A DNA stretch of 64,000 nt. Origin: Pyrobaculum islandicum DSM 4184 (GTDB taxonomy: Archaea; Thermoproteota; Thermoprotei; Thermoproteales; Thermoproteaceae). The DNA is taken from NCBI RefSeq assembly GCF_000015205.1, contig NC_008701.1, positions 1,553,436-1,617,435 on the forward strand, read 5' to 3'. Made by a program: the position numbers and the translations under genes. This document shows, piece by piece, positions 16,881 to 24,810 of this stretch (its first letter is position 1; every line of letters starts with the position of its first letter). The notes below the pieces were generated by a model. That model saw nothing but the letters and a program-made list of their open reading frames with translations, made no database searches and was not told where the DNA came from.

Positions 16881-16892
16881 AGTTTTAAAGAG
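16881..16892. promoter_or_regulatory. Shared TATA element of divergent rpl22 and ubiA-type genes
   Basis: AGTTTTAAAG is near-palindromic and reads as a TATA box on both strands. On the plus strand it lies about 22 bp before the GTG at 16909. On the minus strand it would start transcription near 16863, ahead of rpl22. Only 67 bp separate the two chosen starts, so the genes must share this core promoter region. Confidence 0.5.
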
Positions 16893-16908
16893 GGGCGGTA
16901 CACCCCAT

Positions 16909-17739
16909 GTGTCACTTTGGCGTTTAATAAGAGGCGAACATGGAGTGTTGGCGGCGCTGGCCTCAGCATCCTCTTACGTAGTGGCAGGAGACGCCGATAT
17001 AAACAAACTCATGCTCCTCGCCATATCAACCTTCCTTGCAGAAGCTGGCCTCTTTGCTCACAATGATCTATCTAACATAGAGGAAGATAGAGTAAATAGG
17101 CCAAACGCGCCGTTAGTTACAGGGGCTGTAAGCATAAACACAGCACGGGTCGTAGCCTACGGCACTTTGGCGACGGGCGTCGTTCTTGCCGCCTTTTTAG
17201 GTCTCACGCCGCTGGCCGTATATGCCGTAGCCGTGGCCCTCGGCTTGTTATACAACGCCAAGTTAAAACGCGTGCCCGTGGTTGGTAACTTAATAGTGGC
17301 CTTTCTTACGTCAATGACATATATATACGGCATGACAACAGCGGGGAATATGTCGACTGTTTTACTTCTACTCTTTACTTCATCTCTCGTGGCAAACCTC
17401 GGACGGGAGTTTGTAAAAACGGCGATAGATTATGAGGGCGATATGAAATCTGGCATAAAGACGCTTGCAGTCATAACCGGCCCCTACACAACGGCTAAAC
17501 TAGGCGCCGCCATTACTCTGGCCTCCACAGCCTTTGGTTGGGCTCTGGCCTATGTAGCGGCCTTTGAAAAATTCTATGTCCTAGCGGCCGGCGCTGCGGC
17601 AACAAGCCTCACGCTGGTCTATCTGTCACTAGAGGCGGCGAGAGGCCGGTGGAAAAAATATAGAGACGGCACGCTAGCCGCCTTCGGAATTACGCTACTG
17701 GCTTTAGTCATAGAGGCCCTATGGCGACTATACTCATAG
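16909..17739 (+). CDS. UbiA-family prenyltransferase, probable digeranylgeranylglyceryl phosphate synthase
   Basis: The 276-aa membrane protein has about eight hydrophobic helices and the two Asp-rich UbiA motifs: [20 protein letters not shown] (residues 51-70) and the second, [20 protein letters not shown], near 170-190. The second motif with Gly-Arg-Glu before it fits the archaeal DGGGP synthase group, which adds the second geranylgeranyl chain in ether-lipid synthesis. Other UbiA enzymes remain possible. The start is GTG 16909 with a TATA element 22 bp upstream; an overlapping ATG at 16907 is in another frame. Its 3' end overlaps the HAD gene by 19 bases. Confidence 0.8.
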   Translation: MSLWRLIRGEHGVLAALASASSYVVAGDADINKLMLLAISTFLAEAGLFAHNDLSNIEEDRVNRPNAPLVTGAVSINTARVVAYGTLATGVVLAAFLGLTPLAVYAVAVALGLLYNAKLKRVPVVGNLIVAFLTSMTYIYGMTTAGNMSTVLLLLFTSSLVANLGREFVKTAIDYEGDMKSGIKTLAVITGPYTTAKLGAAITLASTAFGWALAYVAAFEKFYVLAAGAAATSLTLVYLSLEAARGRWKKYRDGTLAAFGITLLALVIEALWRLYS

Positions 17740-18419
17740 ACCTAGACGGCACATTAATACCTTTAAGCGCCTGGAGACCTATATTTATCGAGCTATGCGA
17801 AAAAATTGCAGAAGAGACAGGAGTTCGGCCTGAGGAGGTGTGGAGAAGAGCCAGACAGAAAAACCTAGAGTTGTTACGCGCCTTAGATTGGAAAGCCTTT
17901 GATTGGCAAGAGATTTTTACAGAGGTGGCGAGGGAGTTTGGCTTAAGCCAAGCGCCAGACATTGTTGTATCTCTACAGAGACACCTCCACACCTTCGCCC
18001 TCAACGAGGGGGCGGCGGAGGCGCTGGTAAAGCTAAAGGAGATGGGACACCGGGTCGAGATCGCAACAAACGGCCACGCGCGGTACCAACTTCCCGTCAT
18101 ACGCCGCCTGGGTCTAGATCGGCTAGTAGACGGCGTGAGAACCTCAGACACGTACCAATGCCCAAAGACGTGCCCAGAATACTTCAAAAACGCAGATGTG
18201 ATTATAGGCGACAACCCCGTTTTTGATGTGTATTTCCCAAAGAAGCACGGGCTAATTACAGTTTTCTATGGAGACTGGAAAAAAGAATCTATAGAACATT
18301 CGCAAAGGATGTCTATAGACTTAACAACGACAGAGCCAGACGCAGTAGTAAATACGTTAAGAGATATACCAGATGTAGTGGAGAGACTGTTGGAGAAAAA
18401 GACCGCCTTTCCCATGTGA
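17721..18419 (+). CDS. HAD-superfamily hydrolase
   Basis: The 232-aa protein has the HAD motifs in order: [13 protein letters not shown] (nucleophile Asp and acid/base Asp); II, EIATNGHARYQ; a Lys-containing region TSDTYQCPKTCPEYF; and IV, VIIGDNPVFDVYF. An alpha-helical cap lies between motifs I and II. This is the form of small phosphatases such as phosphoglycolate phosphatases; the substrate cannot be told. It starts within the end of the prenyltransferase gene, so they share a transcript. Confidence 0.8.
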   Translation: MATILIDLDGTLIPLSAWRPIFIELCEKIAEETGVRPEEVWRRARQKNLELLRALDWKAFDWQEIFTEVAREFGLSQAPDIVVSLQRHLHTFALNEGAAEALVKLKEMGHRVEIATNGHARYQLPVIRRLGLDRLVDGVRTSDTYQCPKTCPEYFKNADVIIGDNPVFDVYFPKKHGLITVFYGDWKKESIEHSQRMSIDLTTTEPDAVVNTLRDIPDVVERLLEKKTAFPM

Positions 18420-18443
18420 TTATGCAATATTTAAAACAAAGAC

Positions 18444-18917
18444 TTACTGACCAACTTCCCTAGGCCAACACCAAACCCCCCTCTCTTTCTGTATGAACCC
18501 CTTCTTTCGCAACATCACGCTGTTTAAGTTCTTGCCGTAGTACTTCCTAATCTCAGCAAAGGTGAGACATCCGTCAGGCCTTTTCATAGCCTCTCTAATA
18601 ACCGCATCCCACCCGCCCCCTACTTCAACCGCTCCTATCTGAACATAGCGTAAGGCCTCTTTAACAGCCCTCTCTACAGAGTGGGCCATCTTCTTGTCAA
18701 GGTCTCCTAAGATGCGGCTTAGAGTCTCTTCTACAGCCCGCGCTACACGGGCGTCCCAATTTGTAGCAACAATAACCTCCTCTACTATCTCCTTCAACCT
18801 AAGCTTACAAGGTTGCTCCAGAAGCTTAACGATGACGTCGTCAAAGGGGGCGTCCGGCCTAGGCAACAGCCGCCTCAGCCGCTCCACCAGGGAGGGATCC
18901 CTAATCTCAATATGCAT
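18444..18917 (-). CDS. Uncharacterised protein with possible C-terminal winged helix
   Basis: I do not recognise the family. The 157-aa protein has an N-terminal segment DPSLVERLRRLLPRPDAPFD that looks like a small dimerisation module, a charged helical middle (ARAVEETLSRILGDLDKKMA), and a C-terminal part (TFAEIRKYYGKNLNSVMLRK, then GVWCWPREV) that could fold as a winged helix. ATG 18917 follows a TATA element (TTTATATAG, 18936-18945) by about 24 bp. A DNA-binding role is only a guess. Confidence 0.55.
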   Translation of the reverse strand: MHIEIRDPSLVERLRRLLPRPDAPFDDVIVKLLEQPCKLRLKEIVEEVIVATNWDARVARAVEETLSRILGDLDKKMAHSVERAVKEALRYVQIGAVEVGGGWDAVIREAMKRPDGCLTFAEIRKYYGKNLNSVMLRKKGFIQKERGVWCWPREVGQ

Positions 18918-18956
18918 GGCGGAGAGTATGTAAAACTATATAAAGATTGTGAAAAA

Positions 18957-19796
18957 CTAGTCCTTTACCTCCTTCGCCATCCGTTTAGCAAGCATGTACA
19001 CCACAGGCGCCAGGAGGATACCCACCGCGATAGCCACCCCCCACGCCACGTTCTGCACCACCTGCGCGGTGGCGGGGAAGTTGGCAAATATAGCCCCAAG
19101 CCCAACCATCAGGAATATCAGATACAGGAGGAATTTAGCATAGGGTGCCGCGTTGGCAAACTCGGGGTGGTCTTCCACGATATTCCTCACAATAGTGTGG
19201 CCAATGAAGATGCCGGCCCCAATAATGACAGTGCCTAGAATAAGCGGATACACCAGAGGCCCGGTGAACAGCATCAAGTCAAGCGCTATAGATACAACAA
19301 GCGCGATCAAGCCTATCAGAAGCAGATTCCTCAACATCTCGCCGATTTCCACAAACTGTTTTGGAAACAGACTTACGAGCAACTTGCCTATGTAGTCTGT
19401 CAAAAGAGCGACGAGAATTAAGCCAGCCGTAAGCAGGATGATACCCCCTATGAGCCTCGGGAGATACTGCGCCACTTGAGCTACCAGAACCCCTGCCTCT
19501 CCACTAATCCTCAGATAGCCGAGGGCAATAACGATACCAATCACCACTACAAAAGCCGTAATCAACATGCCGATGAGGTTAGAAAGGTCGATCCCAGCCG
19601 CCCTGAAGGCCTTACCTACATCAGTCCGATCAAACGCCCTCTCCAACCCCGTCTTTTCAATTAATCTATTCACGGCTTTACCTACAAGAGAGCCCACTGC
19701 CCAAGCCACAACGACTATCAACACCGCAATCACGCCCTGTATGCCATAGGTGATGAAATCCTGCCAAAGTTGGTCCCAGTTCAACACCAGGTACAT
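18957..19796 (-). CDS. MscS-related membrane protein (conserved TM-helix repeats)
   Basis: The 279-aa protein has about six or seven hydrophobic helices, with repeated segments like GIQGVIAVLIVVVAWAVGSL and YLPRLIGGIILLTAGLILVA, each followed by an amphipathic stretch. This is the pattern of the 'conserved TM helix' family related to small mechanosensitive channels. It lacks the large soluble MscS C-terminus. The frame begins at a TTG at 19802, but ATG 19796 fits the TATA box (CTTAAATATC, 19815-19825) 24 bp upstream. It may act in osmotic protection; this is inferred from family only. Confidence 0.7.
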   Translation of the reverse strand: MYLVLNWDQLWQDFITYGIQGVIAVLIVVVAWAVGSLVGKAVNRLIEKTGLERAFDRTDVGKAFRAAGIDLSNLIGMLITAFVVVIGIVIALGYLRISGEAGVLVAQVAQYLPRLIGGIILLTAGLILVALLTDYIGKLLVSLFPKQFVEIGEMLRNLLLIGLIALVVSIALDLMLFTGPLVYPLILGTVIIGAGIFIGHTIVRNIVEDHPEFANAAPYAKFLLYLIFLMVGLGAIFANFPATAQVVQNVAWGVAIAVGILLAPVVYMLAKRMAKEVKD

Positions 19797-19845
19797 AACC
19801 AATAAATAGCTCTAGATATTTAAGCATGACGATCAATTAACACTG

Positions 19846-19925
19846 TTAACGGCGGGGCTACGGCGGGTTGGGCTCGCAGTGTTAGTTCGGGCAAACTAAC
19901 ACGGCGCGGAGCGTGAGGCGCACAA
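19846..19925 (+). other. Possible structured RNA or hairpin site
   Basis: The intergenic region holds a perfect 9-bp hairpin GTGTTAGTT (19879-19887) / AACTAACAC (19894-19902) with a 6-nt loop, followed by GC-rich sequence. A near-palindromic TATA-like sequence (GATATTTAAGC, about 19815-19825) could start a plus-strand transcript near 19846. No known RNA family was recognised. From 19926 to 20035 I see nothing. Confidence 0.25.
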
Positions 19926-20035
19926 AACCGGCTGGAGACGCGTGTCACAGGCTAGCAACGAAGATTTTCTAAATGATATTTCATGGATATGACTGATGTA
20001 TGAAATGGACAGAATAACTATTTGTAAAGATATGG

Positions 20036-20560
20036 TTATTTTTCTTCTATTTTATCTAGCCTGAAAACTCTTCCAGTGCAGTGGTAGAATTTTGTCAGTG
20101 TCTCATAGTATACAAGACGTAGCGATTGTATGGTTGTTAGTTTGCCTTCGCTTAAGACGACGAGGAGCTGTAGTAGGATCGTGATCACTATGCCGCCGGA
20201 TAGCGACGCGGCTCGTAGCGTGAGGTGTGTAAGAGTGCCGTGTGTGTCGTGGACGATCTCCAGCCGCATGAAGCTGAACAAGTCTGCCGTAGTCCCTAGA
20301 AGGTCTCTATAAAATAGCTCTCCGAGACTCCGGAGGGCTTTGTCCTATAGCGGCGGATCGCGTATGCCAGAGACGCCGTCAACCACGTGCTTGAGAATAT
20401 GGCTACGTGTGGAATCAATGTCAATGAGACCGGCTAGAAGCCACGTCTCCGGCCGTCCCGAGAGGGCGCCTATTGAGACGTAGAGCGCCAACAGGCCTAT
20501 ATATGGGCCGAGAGCCGTAAAAGTACTCTCCCGAGAGGAGCAGATTGAGGATATTAAGGA
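20036..20560 (-). pseudogene. Degenerate second copy of V-ATPase subunit I (C-terminal part)
   Basis: The minus strand ends with VLSEGKLTTIQSLRLVYYET, then LTKFYHCTGRVFRLDK, which aligns with AAEGLFSTVQSLRLTFYEIF, SKFYEGRGRLFTPL at the end of the intact atpI (10013-12316). Upstream on the same strand, in a different frame, is a hydrophobic stretch IGPYIGLLALYVSIGAL and beyond it further broken frames to about 20560. The soluble N-terminal half is absent. The remnant is too diverged to be a recent duplication. Confidence 0.6.
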
Positions 20561-20816
20561 GGAAAGTCGCTAGAACTATCAATAGCCGAATACAGTTGCG
20601 GCGCCCTAGTGGCCGTACTTGACATAAAAAACACGCACTCGAAGAGGGTCACGTGTCGCCTAACTCCATGCACGACGATCCAGGGAATCTCGGATATCTA
20701 TGACGGCGTGGGCGAGGAGAAGCCCGTCCCTCAGGACAGCGGAGATGTCCCATTTTAAAAAAGGGCGATTTTTCAAAAGGCACACTTAATTATTATTAAT
20801 TGAGTTAATATCTCTT

Positions 20817-21029
20817 GTGGACGTCCCAATAAATGCTGTGTGGACTTCCAGGAGGAGAACGCCCGACGGCTACTACGTCGTCGTCCTAGGCTTGTATGCC
20901 CAAGAGGTTTTGAGGGTAGTGGGGGCCGAGCGCGCCGGTAAGTTCTACATATACCGGACGAGGTCGTGGACTGAGGTGCAGAGGATTGTGAGGAGGGCGG
21001 AGGCTCTGGGCCTAGACGTGAGAGCTTAG
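20817..21029 (+). CDS. Uncharacterised small protein (70 aa)
   Basis: The frame starts at GTG 20817 and encodes MDVPINAVWTSRRRTPDGYY, then VVVLGLYAQEVLRVV and a basic C-terminus (TRSWTEVQRIVRRAEALGL). The mixture of beta-like and helical segments and normal codon use for this genome suggest a real protein, but I do not recognise it. AT-rich sequence at 20787-20810 could supply the promoter. Its last four bases overlap the convergent RNase HI gene. Confidence 0.5.
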   Translation: MDVPINAVWTSRRRTPDGYYVVVLGLYAQEVLRVVGAERAGKFYIYRTRSWTEVQRIVRRAEALGLDVRA

Positions 21030-21589
21030 CGCCTTTTCAGTATCTTCTCTATCAGCTTGGAGGCCTCTCTCTTTGAGAGACAGTCGGCCTCTATGCCGAA
21101 CTTGCCTAGGAGCGCCTTCTGTCTATCAGTGGCGAGCCACGCCGCGTATCTCTCCCTCAGCTCTGGGTGCGTCTTTAGGAAGTCGCAGTAGGCCTTCTTG
21201 GAGTAGTAGTCAGCTCTGGCGTTGCGCTCCCGCGGGACCCAGCCTATGGAGAACTTCGCGAAGCGTTGGGAGAGCTCCACGGCGTGTTTATACAACGGCT
21301 TGAGGTGTTCTGCCTTTACCTGATACACGCCGAGCATCTGCCTAACCACTAGCTGGCTGTCTCCATACACATTGAGACAGCTCTCGCCGGCGGCCAGAGC
21401 CCACTCAAGCCCCTTGATGAGGCCCATGTACTCCGCATAGTTATTTGTGCACCACCTCTCTCCGGCGCAGACTACGCCCCCCTCGCCGTATACCTCCTCG
21501 CCGTTTTTAAAGGCGGCAAAGCCGTAGCTACCCACGCCTCCCGGATTCACGGGCTCACAAGCCCCGTCGAAGAAAAGGTCAAGACACAT
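21026..21589 (-). CDS. rnhA: Ribonuclease HI
   Basis: The 187-aa protein has the four acidic residues of RNase H1 in order: LFFDGACEPVNPGGVG, then CTNNYAEYMGLIKGLEW, NVYGDSQLVVRQM and RERNARADYYSKKA. It cuts RNA in RNA-DNA hybrids. A C-terminal extension of about 50 residues (after YCDFLKTHPEL) goes beyond the minimal domain. The frame is open upstream, but only across the tRNA gene, so the start is ATG 21589, three bases after the tRNA 3' end. Its promoter would have to lie inside the tRNA gene, or the two are co-transcribed. Confidence 0.9.
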   Translation of the reverse strand: MCLDLFFDGACEPVNPGGVGSYGFAAFKNGEEVYGEGGVVCAGERWCTNNYAEYMGLIKGLEWALAAGESCLNVYGDSQLVVRQMLGVYQVKAEHLKPLYKHAVELSQRFAKFSIGWVPRERNARADYYSKKAYCDFLKTHPELRERYAAWLATDRQKALLGKFGIEADCLSKREASKLIEKILKRR

Positions 21590-21592
21590 GAT

Positions 21593-21681
21593 GGGCCCGC
21601 CGGGATTTGAACCCGGGACCACCCGCGCTCTCAGGCGAGAAGCCGCGTGAGGCGGGCATCATACCGCTAGACTACGGGCCC
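21593..21681 (-). tRNA. tRNA-Val (CAC) with an 18-nt intron
   Basis: Read on the minus strand, the gene has a 7-bp acceptor stem (GGGCCCG / CGGGCCC), a T arm with CCGGG-TTCAAAT-CCCGG and an anticodon stem CCCGC / GCGGG. The anticodon loop reads CT-CAC-G, then an 18-nt insert at 21628-21645, then C, i.e. the standard archaeal intron place after position 37. The mature tRNA is 71 nt without CCA. A TATA-like GTTTAAAAAACG lies at about 21703-21714. The isotype follows from the CAC anticodon and Val-like acceptor stem. Confidence 0.9.
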
Positions 21682-21726
21682 TCTTTTTTACTATAAAGAA
21701 CACGTTTTTTAAACTTTCGTGACGTG

Positions 21727-22107
21727 TTACTGGAGGGGCGCTTGTACCTCCACTTCTACCTCGGGTGGGCTTTGTTTTGTATCAACCTTGATGTATATTT
21801 CTCTAGTTGGTGTGCCCAACGTTTTCCCCTCCTTTAGAGCCCAGAAGAGGAGAGTGGCATATGCGTTGTCTACTTTCTCAGCGCTTCCGGTAAATTTAGT
21901 GGAGGCGGCTGTGATAGCTGGTAGAACTTTGTCGCCGTTGGGATCTGGGGTAAAAATTTCGACGAGCATTTCTTGTCCCTCTTTCCCATGGAATACGAGG
22001 ATAGTATTTTGTTTAATTTCACTAAGTAACGCCCCTCTGTTAGGTACTTTTTTGAAGGTGCTGAAGCCTCTTAACTCTCCTACTTCTTTAACTTCTACCT
22101 TAGCCAT
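21727..22107 (-). CDS. Uncharacterised protein (126 aa)
   Basis: I do not recognise the family. The chosen start, ATG 22107 (MAKVEVKEVGELRGFST), has a TATA element (TATATTAAACTTT on the plus strand, about 22126-22138) 22-25 bp upstream. The longer frame to 22368 would run through the opposite-strand nucS gene. The protein is largely beta-like and hydrophilic (FTPDPNGDKVLPAITAAST; REIYIKVDTKQSPPEVEVEV), with no membrane segment or obvious catalytic motif. It is divergent from nucS with overlapping promoter regions. Confidence 0.6.
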   Translation of the reverse strand: MAKVEVKEVGELRGFSTFKKVPNRGALLSEIKQNTILVFHGKEGQEMLVEIFTPDPNGDKVLPAITAASTKFTGSAEKVDNAYATLLFWALKEGKTLGTPTREIYIKVDTKQSPPEVEVEVQAPLQ

Positions 22108-22170
22108 GGTGCGGCAGAATGGCCTATATATTAAACTTTTGTCTTTAAACCCGCTGTGGGTAATTATGCC

Positions 22171-22896
22171 ATGTTTGTACAAAATCCGTCGATAGATGAA
22201 GCGGTGCGTATCATAAACTCTGGCAGAAAGAGAGGCGTTGTAGTTGTTGTAGGAATTTGCGAGGTAGTATACAGCGGTAGGGCGGCCGCAACGCTTAAGC
22301 CAGGACGCCGCTTGGTCATAGTTAAGAGAGACGGCACTCTCCTCGTCCACGAGGCCGAGAAGGCCCAACCGAAGATCTGGAACCCACCAGGCTCTTCGAC
22401 AGCCGCCTATGTCGAAGGCGGGAGGCTGGTGATAAAGAGCGTGAGGTCCCGGCCCTTCGAGAGCGTCAGGGTGTACTTCTCATCTCTGGATTTCGTAGCG
22501 GCATTTGACGTAGAGACGTCTGAGCTAGAGCTCGTGGGGAGCGAGAAAGACGTCGTCGAGGCCCTGGTGAAGGCGCCTTGGTTGATCGAGGAGGGCTTAG
22601 AGGTGGTGGGCGTCGAGGTGCCCACAGACGTAGGCCATATCGACATCTTGGCGAGAGATAGAGAGGGGAGACATGTGGTTGTGGAGGTCAAGAGGGACGT
22701 TGCTACACACGACGCCGTTTTCCAACTGGCCAGGTATGTAGAGTTGTATAGAAAAAGAGGCGAGAGGGCAAGAGGGATACTTGTGGCAAGCGATATCACG
22801 GCGGCGGCGCTTGAATATCTTAGAAGATATGGCCTAGAATTTGTAAAGGTAAACCCAAGGGAGTTGATGGCTTCAATAAATAAAAAGGTGGGATAA
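22171..22896 (+). CDS. nucS: Endonuclease NucS / EndoMS (mismatch or branched-DNA nuclease)
   Basis: The 241-aa protein has an N-terminal DNA-binding/dimerisation part and a C-terminal PD-(D/E)XK nuclease with [20 protein letters not shown], followed by [14 protein letters not shown], as in archaeal NucS. The family cuts both strands at mismatches with PCNA. The frame opens at GTG 22156, but ATG 22171 ([14 protein letters not shown]) lies 25 bp after CTTTAAAC (22143-22150), which fits a leaderless start. Confidence 0.88.
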   Translation: MFVQNPSIDEAVRIINSGRKRGVVVVVGICEVVYSGRAAATLKPGRRLVIVKRDGTLLVHEAEKAQPKIWNPPGSSTAAYVEGGRLVIKSVRSRPFESVRVYFSSLDFVAAFDVETSELELVGSEKDVVEALVKAPWLIEEGLEVVGVEVPTDVGHIDILARDREGRHVVVEVKRDVATHDAVFQLARYVELYRKRGERARGILVASDITAAALEYLRRYGLEFVKVNPRELMASINKKVG

Positions 22897-23071
22897 TACG
22901 AAATCAACCTTGGCTGAAAGAGGTAGTCCACAGTATACACAGTATATAAATTGTTATATATAAAAATCTTTATGTTATATAACAAGTTTAATTTGTCCCA
23001 ATATATAGTTATACTATTTTCTTGTGTCATCTTTAAGGTAATATGTTGAAAATGCTGGGTGTCTTTTAAAT

Positions 23072-23311
23072 ATGTATACGTATACGTCTGTGTATAGAGT
23101 GCTTGTAAACAGGAAAGAGGGTAGGATATTGGTGACAGGAAAAGAAGAAGATTTAGAGCTGTTGGCAAAGGGGTGGGAGCTCCTTCTGGAGTCTCTAGAC
23201 TGGGAGGAGGCTTTCGAGTACGCCCTAGAGATAGCAGGCGACGACATTGTGGAGTGGTACTACGACGAGGCTGTGAAAAAGAGGTATTTGACAAGCTTAG
23301 TAGCTTCTTAA
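23072..23311 (+). CDS. Uncharacterised small acidic protein (79 aa or less)
   Basis: The sequence (VYRVLVNRKEGRILVTGKEE, then WELLLESLDWEEAFEYALEI) is acidic and probably beta-hairpin plus helices; I do not recognise it. ATG 23072 opens the frame, but CTTTTAAAT at 23063-23071 is too close to it. GTG 23090 is 24 bp from that TATA box and may be the true start (73 aa). The 3' end overlaps the convergent aminotransferase by 15 bases. An AT-rich, gene-free stretch precedes it (22897-23071). Confidence 0.5.
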   Translation: MYTYTSVYRVLVNRKEGRILVTGKEEDLELLAKGWELLLESLDWEEAFEYALEIAGDDIVEWYYDEAVKKRYLTSLVAS

Positions 23312-24640
23312 AACGTCGAGGATTATTTCGGCGGCTTTAAAAGCCATATCGCGTGGAATAACCAGCGGCGGGGCTATCCTGACTGTGGAGAGCCCTGCCC
23401 CGATCACCGCGACGCCGCGTTTAAACGCCTTTATTAGTACCTCCTCTAGGTACTTCGCCGGTTTTTTCTTCTCGTCTAGTAGCTCTATGCCTATCATCAA
23501 GCCTAGGCCTCTGACGTCGTGTCTATGGCCCACCTCGTCTCTAAACAGTTTTTTCAACTCCTCGCCGAGGGTCTCCGCGTGGTTTAACAAGCCCTCCTCC
23601 TCTATGACCTCCAGCGACGCGAGCGCCGCGGCAGCCGCCACGGGGTTTCCGCCGAAGGTGTTGGCGTGGGCGCCCCGGGGGAGAGACATGACCTCCGCCC
23701 TGCCGATTATTGCGCCGAGGGGGAGACCGGCCGCTATGGCCTTGGCTGTTGCTATGAGGTCTGGCTCAACGCCGAAGTGCTCGACGGCGAACCACTTGCC
23801 GGTTCTGCCGAAGCCCGTCTGGACTTCGTCGACGGCGAAGAGTATGCCGTGTTCCTGCGTCATCTTTCTAAGGCCCTGGACGAAGTTTCTGGGGGGCACC
23901 ACGTAGCCTCCCTCGCCCTGGACTGGCTCTATCAGAACCAAGGCCACCTCGGAGGGGTCCACAAGCCGCCTGAAGATCCAGTCCTCTAGGAAGGCTAGGG
24001 CGTATTCGCCGCACTCCTCGGGGGTTTCTGCCTTGAAGGGGCAGTGGACGGGGTGGGGGAATGGCGCGTGTATGACGTTGGGGACCATGGGCGAGAAGTG
24101 TCTCCTGTGCACCGGCTTGGAGGCGGTTAAGCTCATGGAGCCGTAGGTTCTGCCGTGGAAAGCGCCTAGGAAGGCGATGACGTACGGCCTCTGCCCTTTG
24201 AAATAGCCACGCGCGATCTTTAGAACCCCCTCTATCGACTCAGTCCCGCTGTTTGTGAAAAAGACCTTTTTTCTCCCGGAGATCGGCGCTATGGAGATCA
24301 GCCTCTCTGCCAGCTTAACCGCCACCTCGTAGTAGAAGTCGGTTAGAGAGTAGTGGAGGAAGAGCTCTGCCTGCCTCTTTATAGCCTCTACCACCTTCGG
24401 GTGGGCGTGGCCTACGTTGGCCACCGCGATGCCCGCGTTGTAGTCTATGTACAAATTGCCGTCTACGTCTTCAACGACTGGGCCGTAGCCCCTGGCAACC
24501 ACGAGGGGATACCACCGCGTAAAAGACTGCATTAAAACCTCCTCATCTCGCTTAATTATACTCAATGCCCGAGGGCCAGGAGGCTCAACTACTATCCTAG
24601 GCACTTTGTCTGGGTCTATTGGCCAATGCCACTGTGGCAT
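23297..24640 (-). CDS. Class III aminotransferase (4-aminobutyrate/ornithine type)
   Basis: The 447-aa PLP enzyme shows the class III signature FAVDEVQTGFGRTGKWFAVE, then DLIATAKAIAAGLPLGAIIG with the PLP-binding Lys. Earlier are FTNSGTESIEGVLKIARGYF (phosphate-binding) and FLGAFHGRTYGSMSLTASKP. Length and motifs fit the GABA/ornithine aminotransferase group; some archaeal members are amino-acid racemases, so the substrate is open. No biosynthetic partner is adjacent. ATG 24640 has a TATATATAG-like box about 22 bp upstream. Confidence 0.85.
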   Translation of the reverse strand: MPQWHWPIDPDKVPRIVVEPPGPRALSIIKRDEEVLMQSFTRWYPLVVARGYGPVVEDVDGNLYIDYNAGIAVANVGHAHPKVVEAIKRQAELFLHYSLTDFYYEVAVKLAERLISIAPISGRKKVFFTNSGTESIEGVLKIARGYFKGQRPYVIAFLGAFHGRTYGSMSLTASKPVHRRHFSPMVPNVIHAPFPHPVHCPFKAETPEECGEYALAFLEDWIFRRLVDPSEVALVLIEPVQGEGGYVVPPRNFVQGLRKMTQEHGILFAVDEVQTGFGRTGKWFAVEHFGVEPDLIATAKAIAAGLPLGAIIGRAEVMSLPRGAHANTFGGNPVAAAAALASLEVIEEEGLLNHAETLGEELKKLFRDEVGHRHDVRGLGLMIGIELLDEKKKPAKYLEEVLIKAFKRGVAVIGAGLSTVRIAPPLVIPRDMAFKAAEIILDVLRSY

Positions 24641-24707
24641 AAGTATACTAAATTGATCTATATATAACGCTATCTGTCTTAGATTTTTAACCTTGTATCA
24701 TTATTAA

Positions 24708-24764
24708 ACAAGGTGATGAGGGCTGGGTTGTTGATAGATGATAAGTTAGGAGCCAGCTGACTGT
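24708..24764 (+). ncRNA. Dual-guide C/D-box sRNA
   Basis: All four boxes occur in order: C GTGATGA (24713-24719), an 11-nt guide, D' TTGA (24731-24734), a 3-nt spacer, C' ATGATAA (24738-24744), a 12-nt guide GTTAGGAGCCAG (24745-24756) and D CTGA (24757-24760). This spacing is exactly that of archaeal 2'-O-methylation guides. A TATA-like ATTTTTAACC at 24682-24691 would start transcription about 22 nt before box C. I could not match either guide convincingly to the rRNAs here, so the targets are unknown (tRNA is possible). Confidence 0.8.
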
Positions 24765-24810
24765 CTGTCTATAGGCGCCACTGCCTAGGAGCAGGCAGAC
24801 AAACGGATGA

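Noticed and set aside
20545-20575. GGAGGAAAGTC resembling the first conserved region of RNase P RNA
   Set aside because: No matching second conserved region (ACAGAA-like) or P4 pairing is nearby; it lies next to the atpI relic and is probably chance.
22407-23294. 295-aa frame on the minus strand
   Set aside because: It is antisense to nucS and the small acidic gene, rich in Ser/Thr/Leu as expected of a shadow frame, and has no domain.
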